64,000 bases of DNA from Flavobacterium sp. SH_e (lineage in GTDB: Bacteria > Bacteroidota > Bacteroidia > Flavobacteriales > Flavobacteriaceae): the NCBI RefSeq assembly GCF_025717045.1, contig NZ_JAOVZN010000001.1, positions 558,001 through 622,000 on the forward strand, given 5' to 3'. Position numbers and translations under genes: made by a program. The notes under the pieces are model-generated. The model did not search any database. It was not told the origin of the DNA and saw nothing but the letters and a program-made list of their open reading frames with translations. Shown here one piece after another: positions 1 through 9,622 of the stretch; the first letter of the stretch is position 1, and the number at the start of each line of letters is the position of its first letter.

Positions 1-1
1 T

Positions 2-3000
2 TTTCATAGAGTAGATATAGATTTTGTAAATTCTAATTCTAAAGTTGAATTAATTACGGAACAAAAATCATCTGATTTTGACAATTATTACAATGTTCCT
101 AACAAACCTGAAGGCGTTCTGGAAGTTCATCAATATAGACAGATTACCTACAAAAACATTTATCCTAATATTGATGTTGTTTTTACAATTCCTGAAGACC
201 CTCAAAAAACGGTTGAATATAATTTTGTCATTCATCCAAAAGGAAAAATCTCTGATATTCAATTAAAATTTAGCGGTGCTGAAACAAATTTGGTTGATAA
301 TAAAATCCAAATGAATGTTCGTTTTGGAAAAATGGAGGAAACGCTTCCTGCAAGTTGGATTGAAGAAAAGGGAAATAGAAAAGGAATTGTTGTAGGATAT
401 CAAAAATTAAAAAAGAATGTTTATGGATTTCGTTCAGCCAATTTTTTAGCTGGAAAAAAAGTTGTTATTGATCCTGTGCCGACTAGGCTTTGGGGGACTT
501 TCTATGGAGATGAAACTGGAAATGATGCTGCAAATTGGTATCCTTCTGACTTAACGACTGATTCCTTAGGAAATGCTTATGTTTCAGGAACTACAACATC
601 TCAAAGTCCTTCTTATGCTACTTCTGGAGCACATCAAACAAGCACAAACCATCCGTATGTCAATTCAATTACAAATGGTATTCTTTTTAAGTTTGATAAA
701 AATGGCAATAGACTATGGGGAACCTACTATGCTGGTACACAATATGTTTATATTTATGGTGTAAAAACTGATTCACAAAATAATGTTTTAATTACAGGCT
801 ATACAGGATCAGAGACAAATATTAGTACTTTAGGATCTTTTCAACCTAATTTAAACGGATACTCAGATGCTTTCTTAGTAAAATTTAACAGTAGCGGAGT
901 TAGACAATGGAGCACCTATTTTGGAGGTGAAGACAGCGATTACGCGACTGACTTAGATCTTGATAATAATGATAATATTTACATTGTTGGCAAAACTTCT
1001 AGCAAAACACACATTGCAATAAATAGTAATTTTCAAAACCAACTTAGCAATTCGACAAATCCATACACAATACCTACTGATGGATTTATTACAAAATTTA
1101 ATCAAAATGGCAATTTAATTTGGAGCACATATGTTGGAGGTAACGGAACTGATTCTTTTAGTACTGTTGCTATAAAAGATTCCTATTTGGTAGTTGCTGG
1201 TAGTAGCGATAGTACAAATAATATGACAACACCTGGAGTTTTTCAAGAGAATTTAAATCCAACATATCCTGGAGATGGCTATGTCTGTAAATTCTCATTA
1301 GATGGTGCAAGAATTTGGGGCAGTTATTATGGTGGTAGCTCCCCGATGGAAAATATTGAATCTGTCGAAATTGATAATGAAGGAAATATTTATATTGGCG
1401 GATATACTTATAGTAGTGATAACATTGCAACATCTGGAACATTTGAAGAGTCAAATGATAATCTTTATAAAGGTTTATTAGCAAAGTTAAATATTCAAGG
1501 ACAAAGAATATGGGGCACTTACGTGGGAGATATTAACATTTCTTCTATAGTCTTTCAAAATAATTCACTTTATATTGGAGGTGGAAATATGGATTTTAGA
1601 ACTGATTACAAATTAACCAGTCCATGTTCTTACAAACCAAATCGGATTAGGACTCACTATGGGTATACTGGAAAATTTTCTTCTGAAGGTAATTTTATTT
1701 GGGGAACATATATTGGTAATGATAATACTTTGAATATAGATTTAGATTCTGATGGCGCAATATTTGTGTCTGGATTATCAAGTTTCAATGACGATATTGC
1801 CGACGAAAGTTCTTATCAAAGCAATATCTTGGGAAGTAAAAATTTTTTCTTAATGAAATTTTCAGAAAATCTGTCCTTCACAATTCCTGAAATTACATCA
1901 AATTCTCCAATATGCACTGGAAAAACACTGGACCTAAAAGCATCAGGAGGAACTAATTACATATGGACTGGTCCAAATGGATTTACATCTACAGACCAAA
2001 ATCCCACAATAGCAAATGCATTGACAGCAAATAGTGGCGAATATAGCTGTTTAATTACGGGCACTGGCGGTTGCGATGATACTAAAAAAATCAATGTTAC
2101 TATTGGAGATAATGTAGCTCCAATTCCGAATTTAGCAACTCTTCCAACTATCACAGGAGACTGTAATACTGCTATAACTACAATTCCTACTGCTACAGAT
2201 GCCTGTGCTGGTTTAATTAACGGAACAACAACAAATCCGCTTTCTTATAATTTGCCAGGAACCTATTCAATTGTATGGAATTATAATGATGGAAATGGAA
2301 ATTCGTCAACACAGAATCAAACGGTTATAATCACAAGTCAACCATTACCAACGACAGATCCTTTACAAACTTTCTGTGTACAGCAAAATGCAACTTTAAA
2401 TGACATTCAAATTACAGGGCAAAATATCAAATGGTACAGCAACTTAACGGGAGGAACACTTGTTCCAACCACAACTGTACTTCAAGATAACGCAACTTAT
2501 TACGCATCTCAAACCATAAACGGGTGCGAAAGCGAAAGAGTTCCAGTTAAAATTGATATTCAAGTTACCTCTGCTCCAACTGCAACTGCAAATCAGCAGT
2601 TTTGTACGGGACAAAATGCGACAATTGCCAATATTGAGATTACGGGAACTTCTATAAAATGGTATGATGCATCAACAAATGGTTCTTTGTTAACAGAAAC
2701 TACTACCCTTGAAGACGGTAAAACATATTACGTTTCTCAAACCATAAATAATTGTGAAGGTCCAAGATTTGGCGTTACTATCTCAATTGTAAATACTCCT
2801 TCTGTTCCATCTGGAAATTCAGAACAATCATTTTGTAAAAAGGAAAACAAAACTTTAAATGACATTCAAATAACGGGACAAAATATAAAATGGTTTGACA
2901 CTAATTTTTCTGCCGCTGCTTTACCAAATACAACTGTGCTAGAAGACAACAGAATTTATTATGCTTCTCAAACTATTGGCTGTGAAAGTGACAGAGTGCC

Positions 3001-3766
3001 AATTCTTGTTCACATCTATGACACTTCATTACCTACTGGAAATAACAATCAGCAATTTTGCATTGATCAACTTGCGACTCTTGAAAACCTAAATATTACG
3101 GGAACAGCTTTAAAATGGTATGATTCCGCAACTAATGGAAATCTTTTATCAGAAACTAATTTATTAGAAAGCAGAGCCTATTATGTTACACAAACTTTGA
3201 ACAACTGCGAAAGCGAAAGATTTGCTATAACAGTAAAAATACAAGATACTCAAATTCCAATTGCCGATTCTCCTCAGCAATTTTGTATTCAGAAAAATGC
3301 AAAAATTAGTGATATTGAAATTAATGGGCAAAACTTAAAATGGTATGAAAGTGCTTCGGCTTCTATCAGTTTATCAGAATCGACTCCTCTTGAAAATGGA
3401 ATTATTTACTATGTTTCTCAAACAATTAGTAGTTGCGAAAGCGATCGAATTCCTGTTACAATAAGCATTCTTGAAGCAACAATTGGAGATTGTATTAATT
3501 TTGTTGATGAACTTCCATTTCCAAAATTCATTACTCCAAACGGTGATGGTTTTAATGATACCTGGACAATAGATTCTGCTTATTTAGCGCCTAATTCTTC
3601 GATCCGAATATTTGACCGTTATGGCAAATTCATCAAAGAACTACCACTAAATACATCTTGGAACGGAACTTATCTTGGTAATCAGCAGCCAGCATCAGAT
3701 TATTGGTTTACAGTTACGAGATTAAACGGAACAGAATATAGAGGTCATTTCTCTTTGAAAAGATAA
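2..3766 (+). CDS. T9SS type B secreted protein, SBBP propeller and Ig-like repeats (5' partial)
   Basis: The frame is open from base 2, so the gene begins left of the window; the TTG at 290 is internal, not a start. About 1254 residues are visible. In order they show a beta-rich region, about seven SBBP-type propeller units marked by W-G/S-T-Y and ending in D-x-x-x-N-x-Y-x-x-G (bases about 490-1860), one Ig-like and one HYR-like module (about 1890-2330), five tandem Ig-like units with an FC...KWY...YY..QT..CES pattern (about 2340-3480), and a terminal domain opening with ITPNGDGFNDTW. That last domain is the gliding-motility-associated/type B signal for T9SS export. Inference: an exported or surface-attached adhesin-like protein; ligand unknown. 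The signal peptide lies outside the window. Confidence 0.9.
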   Translation, partial: FHRVDIDFVNSNSKVELITEQKSSDFDNYYNVPNKPEGVLEVHQYRQITYKNIYPNIDVVFTIPEDPQKTVEYNFVIHPKGKISDIQLKFSGAETNLVDNKIQMNVRFGKMEETLPASWIEEKGNRKGIVVGYQKLKKNVYGFRSANFLAGKKVVIDPVPTRLWGTFYGDETGNDAANWYPSDLTTDSLGNAYVSGTTTSQSPSYATSGAHQTSTNHPYVNSITNGILFKFDKNGNRLWGTYYAGTQYVYIYGVKTDSQNNVLITGYTGSETNISTLGSFQPNLNGYSDAFLVKFNSSGVRQWSTYFGGEDSDYATDLDLDNNDNIYIVGKTSSKTHIAINSNFQNQLSNSTNPYTIPTDGFITKFNQNGNLIWSTYVGGNGTDSFSTVAIKDSYLVVAGSSDSTNNMTTPGVFQENLNPTYPGDGYVCKFSLDGARIWGSYYGGSSPMENIESVEIDNEGNIYIGGYTYSSDNIATSGTFEESNDNLYKGLLAKLNIQGQRIWGTYVGDINISSIVFQNNSLYIGGGNMDFRTDYKLTSPCSYKPNRIRTHYGYTGKFSSEGNFIWGTYIGNDNTLNIDLDSDGAIFVSGLSSFNDDIADESSYQSNILGSKNFFLMKFSENLSFTIPEITSNSPICTGKTLDLKASGGTNYIWTGPNGFTSTDQNPTIANALTANSGEYSCLITGTGGCDDTKKINVTIGDNVAPIPNLATLPTITGDCNTAITTIPTATDACAGLINGTTTNPLSYNLPGTYSIVWNYNDGNGNSSTQNQTVIITSQPLPTTDPLQTFCVQQNATLNDIQITGQNIKWYSNLTGGTLVPTTTVLQDNATYYASQTINGCESERVPVKIDIQVTSAPTATANQQFCTGQNATIANIEITGTSIKWYDASTNGSLLTETTTLEDGKTYYVSQTINNCEGPRFGVTISIVNTPSVPSGNSEQSFCKKENKTLNDIQITGQNIKWFDTNFSAAALPNTTVLEDNRIYYASQTIGCESDRVPILVHIYDTSLPTGNNNQQFCIDQLATLENLNITGTALKWYDSATNGNLLSETNLLESRAYYVTQTLNNCESERFAITVKIQDTQIPIADSPQQFCIQKNAKISDIEINGQNLKWYESASASISLSESTPLENGIIYYVSQTISSCESDRIPVTISILEATIGDCINFVDELPFPKFITPNGDGFNDTWTIDSAYLAPNSSIRIFDRYGKFIKELPLNTSWNGTYLGNQQPASDYWFTVTRLNGTEYRGHFSLKR
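2340..3480 (+). repeat. Five tandem Ig-like coding repeats, about 225-232 bp each
   Basis: Unit starts marked by the FC motif fall near 2371, 2598, 2830, 3055 and 3281. Each has the KWY/KWF core, a YY..QT strand and a closing CES or CEG. They form a stalk before the C-terminal T9SS signal. Units diverge at DNA level, so this is an old array. Confidence 0.8.
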
Positions 3767-3777
3767 TAACTAAAATT

Positions 3778-3813
3778 AAAAAAGGTTCGCATATAAAACG
3801 CGAACCTTTTTTA
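3778..3813 (+). terminator. Rho-independent terminator after the T9SS protein
   Basis: AAAAGGTTCGC pairs with GCGAACCTTTT across a 9-base loop, with a run of T following on the plus strand. Confidence 0.85.
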
Positions 3814-3883
3814 TTAGAACTTTATAATATAATGCATTATCAATTCCACCAAGACAAATATTACTTTTATCATAATAATTGAT

Positions 3884-4543
3884 TTACAAATTTTCTTTCT
3901 TTTTCCAGCTTCTATATTTTAAATAAGAGTAAGCTATTGGCGTAATTGCAATACTAAAAACAATTGTCAAAAATACTTTATAGAAAATAGAGCTGTCAAA
4001 AATTAAACTTCCTAAAATAATAATCAAGCCAGCAATAAACCAAAGTTTTCCAGCAAATAGATGTGTTGTTTTCCAAACTTCCTGACTTTCTAAAGTCCAT
4101 GGTGTTCTAATTCCAATAAAATAATTGGGTTGTATTACTTTAAAATAGTTTCCTAAAACCATAAATAAGGCTCCTAGAATTATAAAAACAAAACTAAGAC
4201 TAGACGTAGATTGACTTTTTGTACTGTATACAATAAACAAAGCCAAAATCGACATAAAAAGAACCATGACAAATTTGAGCTGATACAATTTCCCTCCCAT
4301 TAATGACATTCTTTTCTTTGGATCAATCTTAGCAACTAAAGACAGAATCACATAAGTCAGAACGGGAAGCATTAAAAGCATTACAATTAATGTAAATTTA
4401 TTTCCCCATCCATCAATTTCTCCTTTAGAGTTCCAATGAATAGGAACGATTTCTGGAAGACTATTCCAAATTGTTGCCAAATAGACAAAAGGTATTAAAA
4501 CAATTCCAATTAGAGGAAGCTCTTTTTTAAATTCTTGATTCAT
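3884..4543 (-). CDS. SdpI family integral membrane protein (DUF1648)
   Basis: 219 residues. The N-terminal DUF1648 part contains I-P-I-H-W-N-S-x-G-x-I-D-G-W-G, and hydrophobic segments follow as in SdpI-type proteins. In Bacillus subtilis SdpI gives immunity to the SdpC peptide toxin and sequesters the repressor SdpR. The gene lies 3 bp downstream of an ArsR-type gene in the same orientation, the SdpR-SdpI arrangement. No SdpC-like toxin gene is visible nearby. A self-protection or envelope-stress role is inference; the family assignment is firm. Confidence 0.8.
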   Translation of the reverse strand: MNQEFKKELPLIGIVLIPFVYLATIWNSLPEIVPIHWNSKGEIDGWGNKFTLIVMLLMLPVLTYVILSLVAKIDPKKRMSLMGGKLYQLKFVMVLFMSILALFIVYSTKSQSTSSLSFVFIILGALFMVLGNYFKVIQPNYFIGIRTPWTLESQEVWKTTHLFAGKLWFIAGLIIILGSLIFDSSIFYKVFLTIVFSIAITPIAYSYLKYRSWKKKENL

Positions 4544-4546
4544 TTT

Positions 4547-4801
4547 TTATTGTTTAAAAGTTAGTATCCATTGCAAAACATCTTCCATTATGGTGGTATT
4601 GATGGAGTAAATGATGAATTGCCCATTTTTTTCAGATGTAATTAAATCTGCCCGTTTTAAAATATCTAAATGATGTGAGATGCTCGGTTTAGAAATATTA
4701 AAAGCATCTGCAATCTCTCCTGCAGATAAATCCTTCTGCTTTAAAAGATCCAAAATCTCTCTTCTAGTGGCATCATTTAATGCTTTAAAAATATCGTTCA
4801 T
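4547..4801 (-). CDS. ArsR family transcriptional regulator (SdpR-like)
   Basis: 84 residues from the ATG at 4801. A longer reading would start at the TTG 4822-4820, but that codon lies inside the operator palindrome, so the ATG is preferred. The protein is a compact winged helix: A-L-N-D-A-T-R-R-E-I-L-D-L-L, then the recognition helix ISKPSISHHLDILKRADLI, then a beta wing. It has no metal-binding Cys motif, as in SdpR. It is co-transcribed with the SdpI-like gene 3 bp downstream. The 22-bp inverted repeat just before its ATG points to autorepression. Confidence 0.85.
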   Translation of the reverse strand: MNDIFKALNDATRREILDLLKQKDLSAGEIADAFNISKPSISHHLDILKRADLITSEKNGQFIIYSINTTIMEDVLQWILTFKQ

Positions 4802-4811
4802 TACATTTATA

Positions 4812-4833
4812 TATTTAGACAAATATCTAAATA
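4812..4833. promoter_or_regulatory. Candidate ArsR/SdpR operator
   Basis: TATTTAGA (4812-4819), a 6-bp spacer, then TCTAAATA (4826-4833): a perfect 8-bp inverted repeat ending 11 bp before the regulator's ATG. Size and symmetry fit a winged-helix dimer site. It should control both the regulator and the SdpI-like gene. Confidence 0.7.
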
Positions 4834-4849
4834 CTTATTTAAATAAACA

Positions 4850-4885
4850 AAAAAAAAGCAGTAATTTTTTACATTACTGCTTTTG
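4850..4885 (-). terminator. Terminator of the MFS transporter gene
   Basis: AAAAGCAGTAA (4855-4865) pairs with TTACTGCTTTT (4874-4884); read on the minus strand the stem is followed by a T run. It separates the MFS gene from the ArsR promoter. Confidence 0.85.
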
Positions 4886-4906
4886 AAATATTTTTAAATC
4901 TATATC

Positions 4907-6184
4907 TTAAAACTTATGTTCATCTTTGCTAATTACCAAAAATGAAACTAAAGATATAATTGCTGCGGTTACTAAATAGAAACCTACATAACTCACATCA
5001 TACGTTTTAGCCAACCAAATTGCAATCATTGGCGCAAAAGCTGCACCCAAAATTCCCGCCATATTAAAAGTCAACGAAGCTCCTGAATAGCGAACATTTG
5101 TTGGAAATAACTCCGATAAAAAAGTTCCCAAAGGTCCGTAAGTAAACCCCATTAATGACATTCCGATACAAGCAAAAATGGTAACCAAAACTATATTTCC
5201 AGAACCTAAAAAGTAAGAAAAGAAAAATCCAAAAACGGCAATAGCCGCAGTTGCAGCGATAAGCATTTTACGACGACCAATTTTATCTGCCACAACAGCA
5301 GAAACTGGAATAAAAAGCGCAAAAAACAATACCGAGAATAATTGAATCAATAATCCGTCTCTTTTTACAATTCCTAAGTCTGAAGTAGCCCAGCTTAATG
5401 TAAATACGGTCATTAAATAGAAAACTAAAAATGTTGTTATTGCAGCAAATGTTCCAAAAATCAATTGGTTTTTGTATGATTTCACTAATTCTAAAAAAGG
5501 AACTTTTACTTCTTCTTCTTGTTTTTTAGCATTTTCAAACGAAGGTGTTTCTGTAATTTTAGTTCTGATATAAAACCCAACGATTACTAACAATGCACTG
5601 GCAATAAACGGAATTCTCCAACCATAATTCATAAAATCTTCATTACTCATCGAATCCGTTAATAACAAGAAAGTTCCACCAGAAAGTAATAATCCAATTG
5701 GAGCGCCTAATTGCGGAAACATTCCATACCAAGCTCGTTTATTTGGTGGCGCATTTTCGATTGCCAATAAAACAGCTCCTCCCCATTCTCCACCTAAACC
5801 AACGCCTTGTCCGAATCGGCATAACATTAGCAATAATGGCGCAGCAACACCAATACTTTCATAACTTGGTAAAAATCCAATTGTTACTGTAGAAATTCCC
5901 ATGGTTAATAAGGCCGCAACAAGCGTAAATTTACGTCCGATTTTATCACCATAATGTCCAAAAAATGCAGAACCTAAAGGGCGTGATAAAAAGGCAATAG
6001 AGAAAGTTGCTAAAGATTCTAATGTTGCCATTGTCGAATCTGAACTTGGGAAAAATAATTGTGGAAAAACCAATACAGCCGCATTGGCATAAATATAAAA
6101 ATCAAAAAATTCGATTGTGGTACCAATAAGGCTTCCAAAAAGAACGTGTTTTAGAGAGTTCCTTTTATTCTCGTTAGTTTTCAT
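4907..6184 (-). CDS. MFS transporter, metabolite:H+ symporter (MHS) type
   Basis: 425 residues with about 12 hydrophobic segments. It begins with the MHS-like L-x-G-S-L-I-G-T-T-I-E-F-F-D-F-Y-I-Y and carries the loop motif HYGDKIGRKFTL near residue 77, GVGLGGEWGG near residue 128, and a second D-K-I-G-R-R-K loop. These place it with the ProP/ShiA/KgtP group that imports organic acids or osmolytes with protons. The substrate cannot be told from sequence. It stands alone, with a promoter element upstream and a hairpin terminator downstream. Confidence 0.85.
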   Translation of the reverse strand: MKTNENKRNSLKHVLFGSLIGTTIEFFDFYIYANAAVLVFPQLFFPSSDSTMATLESLATFSIAFLSRPLGSAFFGHYGDKIGRKFTLVAALLTMGISTVTIGFLPSYESIGVAAPLLLMLCRFGQGVGLGGEWGGAVLLAIENAPPNKRAWYGMFPQLGAPIGLLLSGGTFLLLTDSMSNEDFMNYGWRIPFIASALLVIVGFYIRTKITETPSFENAKKQEEEVKVPFLELVKSYKNQLIFGTFAAITTFLVFYLMTVFTLSWATSDLGIVKRDGLLIQLFSVLFFALFIPVSAVVADKIGRRKMLIAATAAIAVFGFFFSYFLGSGNIVLVTIFACIGMSLMGFTYGPLGTFLSELFPTNVRYSGASLTFNMAGILGAAFAPMIAIWLAKTYDVSYVGFYLVTAAIISLVSFLVISKDEHKF

Positions 6185-6214
6185 GTAAAATAGATATAAC
6201 TTTTTTTTTGATTA

Positions 6215-6222
6215 CAAAAATA
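6215..6222 (-). promoter_or_regulatory. -7 element for the MFS gene
   Basis: Reads TATTTTTG on the minus strand, an exact TAnnTTTG, about 30 bp before the ATG. No well-spaced TTG -33 element was found. Confidence 0.5.
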
Positions 6223-6389
6223 TAGTTTCATTATTAATAATTCATATTTCAAAGAATTAGTTTTAAAACATCATTCATTTTTTAACAAATTTGATGTTTT
6301 TTCTAATTTATAAACACGAGTTTTACTTCAATTTAAAAACTTGATTTTAGGCGCTTTAAAATAAAAATCAAAAATCAATTCTTAAGCAA

Positions 6390-6419
6390 TTGTTAATAGC
6401 GTTTTTAACTGTATATTTT
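6390..6419 (+). promoter_or_regulatory. Promoter for bshC
   Basis: TTG at 6390-6392, a 19-bp spacer, then TATATTTT at 6412-6419, close to the Bacteroidota consensus and 37 bp before the bshC ATG. Confidence 0.55.
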
Positions 6420-6456
6420 CATTAAATTTACAGCTGTCAAAAATAAATTTAAAATT

Positions 6457-8046
6457 ATGCCTACCGACTGTATCAGCTTTCAATCTTCTGGATATTTCTC
6501 TAAACTAATGCAAGATTATTTAGATCAAAAACCAGAGTTAAAACCGCTGTACAATAATTTTCCAACCTTAGAAAATTTCGAAAAACAAATTGCTGAAAAA
6601 TCAGCTAATTTTGATCATAACAACCGAACCGCATTGGTTGACACTTTACAAAAGCAATATCAAAATATTGAAATTTCAGATTTAACCAAACAAAATATTT
6701 CGCTTTTAGCACTCGAAAATACTTTTACAATTACGACTGGACATCAGTTAAATCTTTTTAGCGGACCGTTGTATTTTTTATATAAAATTATTTCTACGAT
6801 TAATTTAACTAAAGAATTAAAATCGAAATACCCTTCGTACAATTTTGTTCCAGTTTATTGGATGGCGACCGAAGATCACGATTTTGAAGAAATTAATTAT
6901 TTTAATTTTAAAGGAAAAAAAATCCGCTGGAATGCTGAAAGTACTGGTCCAGTAGGAAGACTTTCAACTGAAGGTTTAGAAGATTTATTTGAAGTTTATT
7001 CGAAAGAATTAGGTTCAAGCACAAACGCAAATACACTAAAAAAACTTTTTGAAGACGCTTATTTAAAACACGAAAATCTAGCCGATGCAACTCGTTTTTT
7101 AGCCAATGCTCTTTTTGCAAATTACGGTTTGGTTATTCTAGACGCTGATAATGCTGATTTGAAACGTGCTTTTATTCCTTTCATAAAAGAAGAATTGGAA
7201 AATCAGACTTCATTTAAAGCTGTTCAAAAATCAATTGAAGATCTTGCTGAATATACTGTTCAAGTAAATCCGCGCGAAATCAATTTATTTTATATCGAAG
7301 ACAAACTTCGTGAAAGAATTATTTTAGAAAATGATAAATATCTAGTTAATAATACCAAAATTTCATTTTCTAAAGAAGAAATTCTAAAAGTATTAGAAAG
7401 CAATCCTGAAAAATTCAGCCCAAATGTAATCATGCGTCCGCTGTATCAGGAAATTATTTTGCCAAATCTTTGCTATATTGGCGGAGGCGGAGAAATTGCT
7501 TATTGGTTAGAATTAAAAGCTTTTTTTGAAGCTGTAAATATTACCTTCCCGATATTATTAGTTCGAAATTCAGTTCTTTTAGCAACCGAAAAACAAGCTA
7601 AAAAAGCTGATAATTTAAATTTATCATGGAAAGATTTATTCAATAAATCAGAGAATTTAATTAATGAAATCACGCATAAACTTTCTCCATTTCCAATTGA
7701 TTTAGCAAAGCAAAAAGAAACACTCGAGAAACAATTTGCATATCTTTTTGAATTGACTGAAAAAACAGACAAATCTTTCTCAGGCGCTGTAAAAGCGCAA
7801 GAAGTAAAGCAGAAGAAAGGTCTTGAAAATTTGGAAAAACGTTTATTAAAAGCTCAGAAAAGAAAACTTCAAGATCAGTTACAACGTGTTACAGATTTGC
7901 AATGCGAATTGTTTCCAAATTACAGTCTTCAAGAACGTCAAGCTAATTTTTCTGAATTTTATTTAGAAAAAGGAGAACAATTGGTTCCGCTTTTAATTCA
8001 GAAATTAAAACCTTTAGAACATAATTTTGACATCATAATAATCTAA
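6457..8046 (+). CDS. bshC: Bacillithiol biosynthesis cysteine-adding enzyme BshC
   Basis: 529 residues, the usual BshC length. Family landmarks include TTGHQLNLFSGPLYFLYK around residues 93-110, WMATEDHDFEEI near 136, and a C-terminal charged coiled-coil region (about 400-480). BshC adds cysteine to glucosaminyl-malate, the last step of bacillithiol synthesis, in the cytoplasm. No bshA or bshB lies in the window, so the pathway is scattered. The gene has its own promoter-like element upstream and a hairpin 29 bp downstream. Family assignment is firm; activity rests on family knowledge. Confidence 0.93.
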   Translation: MPTDCISFQSSGYFSKLMQDYLDQKPELKPLYNNFPTLENFEKQIAEKSANFDHNNRTALVDTLQKQYQNIEISDLTKQNISLLALENTFTITTGHQLNLFSGPLYFLYKIISTINLTKELKSKYPSYNFVPVYWMATEDHDFEEINYFNFKGKKIRWNAESTGPVGRLSTEGLEDLFEVYSKELGSSTNANTLKKLFEDAYLKHENLADATRFLANALFANYGLVILDADNADLKRAFIPFIKEELENQTSFKAVQKSIEDLAEYTVQVNPREINLFYIEDKLRERIILENDKYLVNNTKISFSKEEILKVLESNPEKFSPNVIMRPLYQEIILPNLCYIGGGGEIAYWLELKAFFEAVNITFPILLVRNSVLLATEKQAKKADNLNLSWKDLFNKSENLINEITHKLSPFPIDLAKQKETLEKQFAYLFELTEKTDKSFSGAVKAQEVKQKKGLENLEKRLLKAQKRKLQDQLQRVTDLQCELFPNYSLQERQANFSEFYLEKGEQLVPLLIQKLKPLEHNFDIIII

Positions 8047-8074
8047 AATAATTATCTTTAGAAATTAAAAGTGC

Positions 8075-8112
8075 TAATCTAGGAACAAATAACCAGCTCA
8101 TTTCCTAGATTA
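8075..8112 (+). other. Hairpin between bshC and the acyltransferase gene
   Basis: TAATCTAGGAA (8075-8085) and TTCCTAGATTA (8102-8112) form a perfect 11-bp stem with a 16-nt loop. There is no clear T tract, so it may be a weak terminator or a 5' leader structure for the next gene. Confidence 0.5.
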
Positions 8113-8164
8113 TTGCTCTCTCAAACCAAATAGAATTATATTTTATAACCTATTAACTAACCAA

Positions 8165-9436
8165 ATGGTAAGAGAACGACTAATTTCACTTGATGTCTTT
8201 CGCGGACTGACTATTTTATTGATGACTATTGTAAACAATCCCGGTGACTGGGGAAATGTTTATCCTCCGCTTTTGCATGCACACTGGAACGGCTGCACGC
8301 CAACCGATCTAGTATTTCCATTTTTTATTTTTATAATGGGAGTAGCCGTGCCGCTTGCAATGCCAGAGAAAACGTATGACGAAACAACTTTCAACAAAAT
8401 CCTGATTCGTTCTTTAAGAATGTTCTGTTTGGGGATTTTCTTTAATTTCTTCGGAAAAATTCAACTTTTTGGGTTAGATGGAATTCCTCTTCTAATGGGA
8501 AGATTGATCATTACTTTTGCGGTCGGTTATGCTTTGATGGGAAATTTCAGCACACGTCTAAAAAACATTTTCGCATTTAGTATTCTAGCCATTTATCTCA
8601 TTCTAGCTTATGGCGGATTTGATAATTATCAAGACGTTCGCCTTCCTGGAGTTTTACAGCGCATTGCAGTAGTATATTTTGTTGTTTCGCTTTTATATCT
8701 AAAAACATCCAGAAAAACTCAAATTATTACAGGAGCCATTTTACTTTTAGGATATTGGGCCGTTATGACTTTAATTCCGGTTCCTGGTTTTGGAGAAGCT
8801 AATTTAGAAAGAGGCACCAATTTAGCAGCTTGGGTTGACAGCATCTTCTTAAAAGGACACATGTATCACGAAACCAATACTTGGGATCCAGAAGGGATTT
8901 TAAGCACTTTGCCATCAATTGTAAATGGAATTATCGGTTTATTTATCGGGCAAATTTTACTGCTTGATATAAGTAAAATTCAAAAAGCATTTACAATGGG
9001 CAGAATTGGAACTGCGCTAATATTTTTCGGATTAATCTGGGATTTAATTTTTCCAATAAACAAATCAATTTGGACAAGCAGTTATGTTTTATATACCACC
9101 GGTTTGGCAACTATTTGTTTAACAGCTTTATATTACATCATTGATATTAAGGAATATAAAAAAGGCTTTAAACTATTTATTATTTGGGGAGTAAACCCAA
9201 TGATTGTTTTCTTTGCGTCACAAATTATCCCTCAAGCTTTGGTATTAATTCGTTTTCAGCATCCATCACTTGCTGGCGAACAAATTAACCTTTTAGATTA
9301 TCTATACCGTTTTGGAATTGCACCATTTTTTAGCAATCCTATGACAGCTTCTTTGGCAGGCGCATTAACATATGTTGCAATCTGGACATTTATCTTATGG
9401 ATATTCTATAGAAGCAAATTGATTTTTAAAGTATAA
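8165..9436 (+). CDS. DUF5009 / heparan-alpha-glucosaminide N-acetyltransferase-like membrane protein
   Basis: 423 residues and about 10-11 membrane segments. The N-terminus has the family signature LDVFRGLTILLMTIVNNPG, followed by the H-A-x-W-x-G-x-T-P-T-D-L-V-F-P-F-F-I-F loop typical of the HGSNAT/NagX group. These inner-membrane enzymes move acyl groups across the membrane onto sugars; in Bacteroidota they often accompany glycan use, but no such genes are adjacent. A paralogue of the same family lies at 23959-25149. Acceptor sugar unknown. Confidence 0.85.
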   Translation: MVRERLISLDVFRGLTILLMTIVNNPGDWGNVYPPLLHAHWNGCTPTDLVFPFFIFIMGVAVPLAMPEKTYDETTFNKILIRSLRMFCLGIFFNFFGKIQLFGLDGIPLLMGRLIITFAVGYALMGNFSTRLKNIFAFSILAIYLILAYGGFDNYQDVRLPGVLQRIAVVYFVVSLLYLKTSRKTQIITGAILLLGYWAVMTLIPVPGFGEANLERGTNLAAWVDSIFLKGHMYHETNTWDPEGILSTLPSIVNGIIGLFIGQILLLDISKIQKAFTMGRIGTALIFFGLIWDLIFPINKSIWTSSYVLYTTGLATICLTALYYIIDIKEYKKGFKLFIIWGVNPMIVFFASQIIPQALVLIRFQHPSLAGEQINLLDYLYRFGIAPFFSNPMTASLAGALTYVAIWTFILWIFYRSKLIFKV

Positions 9437-9451
9437 AAAACACTATATTAT

Positions 9452-9482
9452 ATAAAGACGCACCACAATGCGTCTTTATTAT
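9452..9482 (+). terminator. Terminator after the DUF5009 gene
   Basis: ATAAAGACGCA (9452-9462) pairs with TGCGTCTTTAT (9469-9479), followed by T-rich sequence. Confidence 0.8.
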
Positions 9483-9591
9483 TTTTATCAAAATTGGCTA
9501 AATAGGTTTAAGAAAATGTTTTTCTTGACCAAAACATCATTCTATGGTGTTTAAATTATGAATTTATTAAAATCAATTCATAAAAAAAGTA

Positions 9592-9599
9592 TACTTTTG
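9592..9599 (+). promoter_or_regulatory. -7 element for ndk
   Basis: TACTTTTG matches TAnnTTTG exactly, 23 bp before the ndk ATG. A TTG at -33 is not evident. Confidence 0.55.
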
Positions 9600-9622
9600 C
9601 ACAAAATTTAATAAAATATAAA

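Noticed and set aside
290..3766. Gene start at the TTG at 290
   Set aside because: The frame is open to the left edge and codes for a continuous domain, so the TTG is internal.
3884..4822. Complete sdp toxin-immunity locus
   Set aside because: Only the immunity and repressor homologues are found; there is no SdpA/B/C-like gene.
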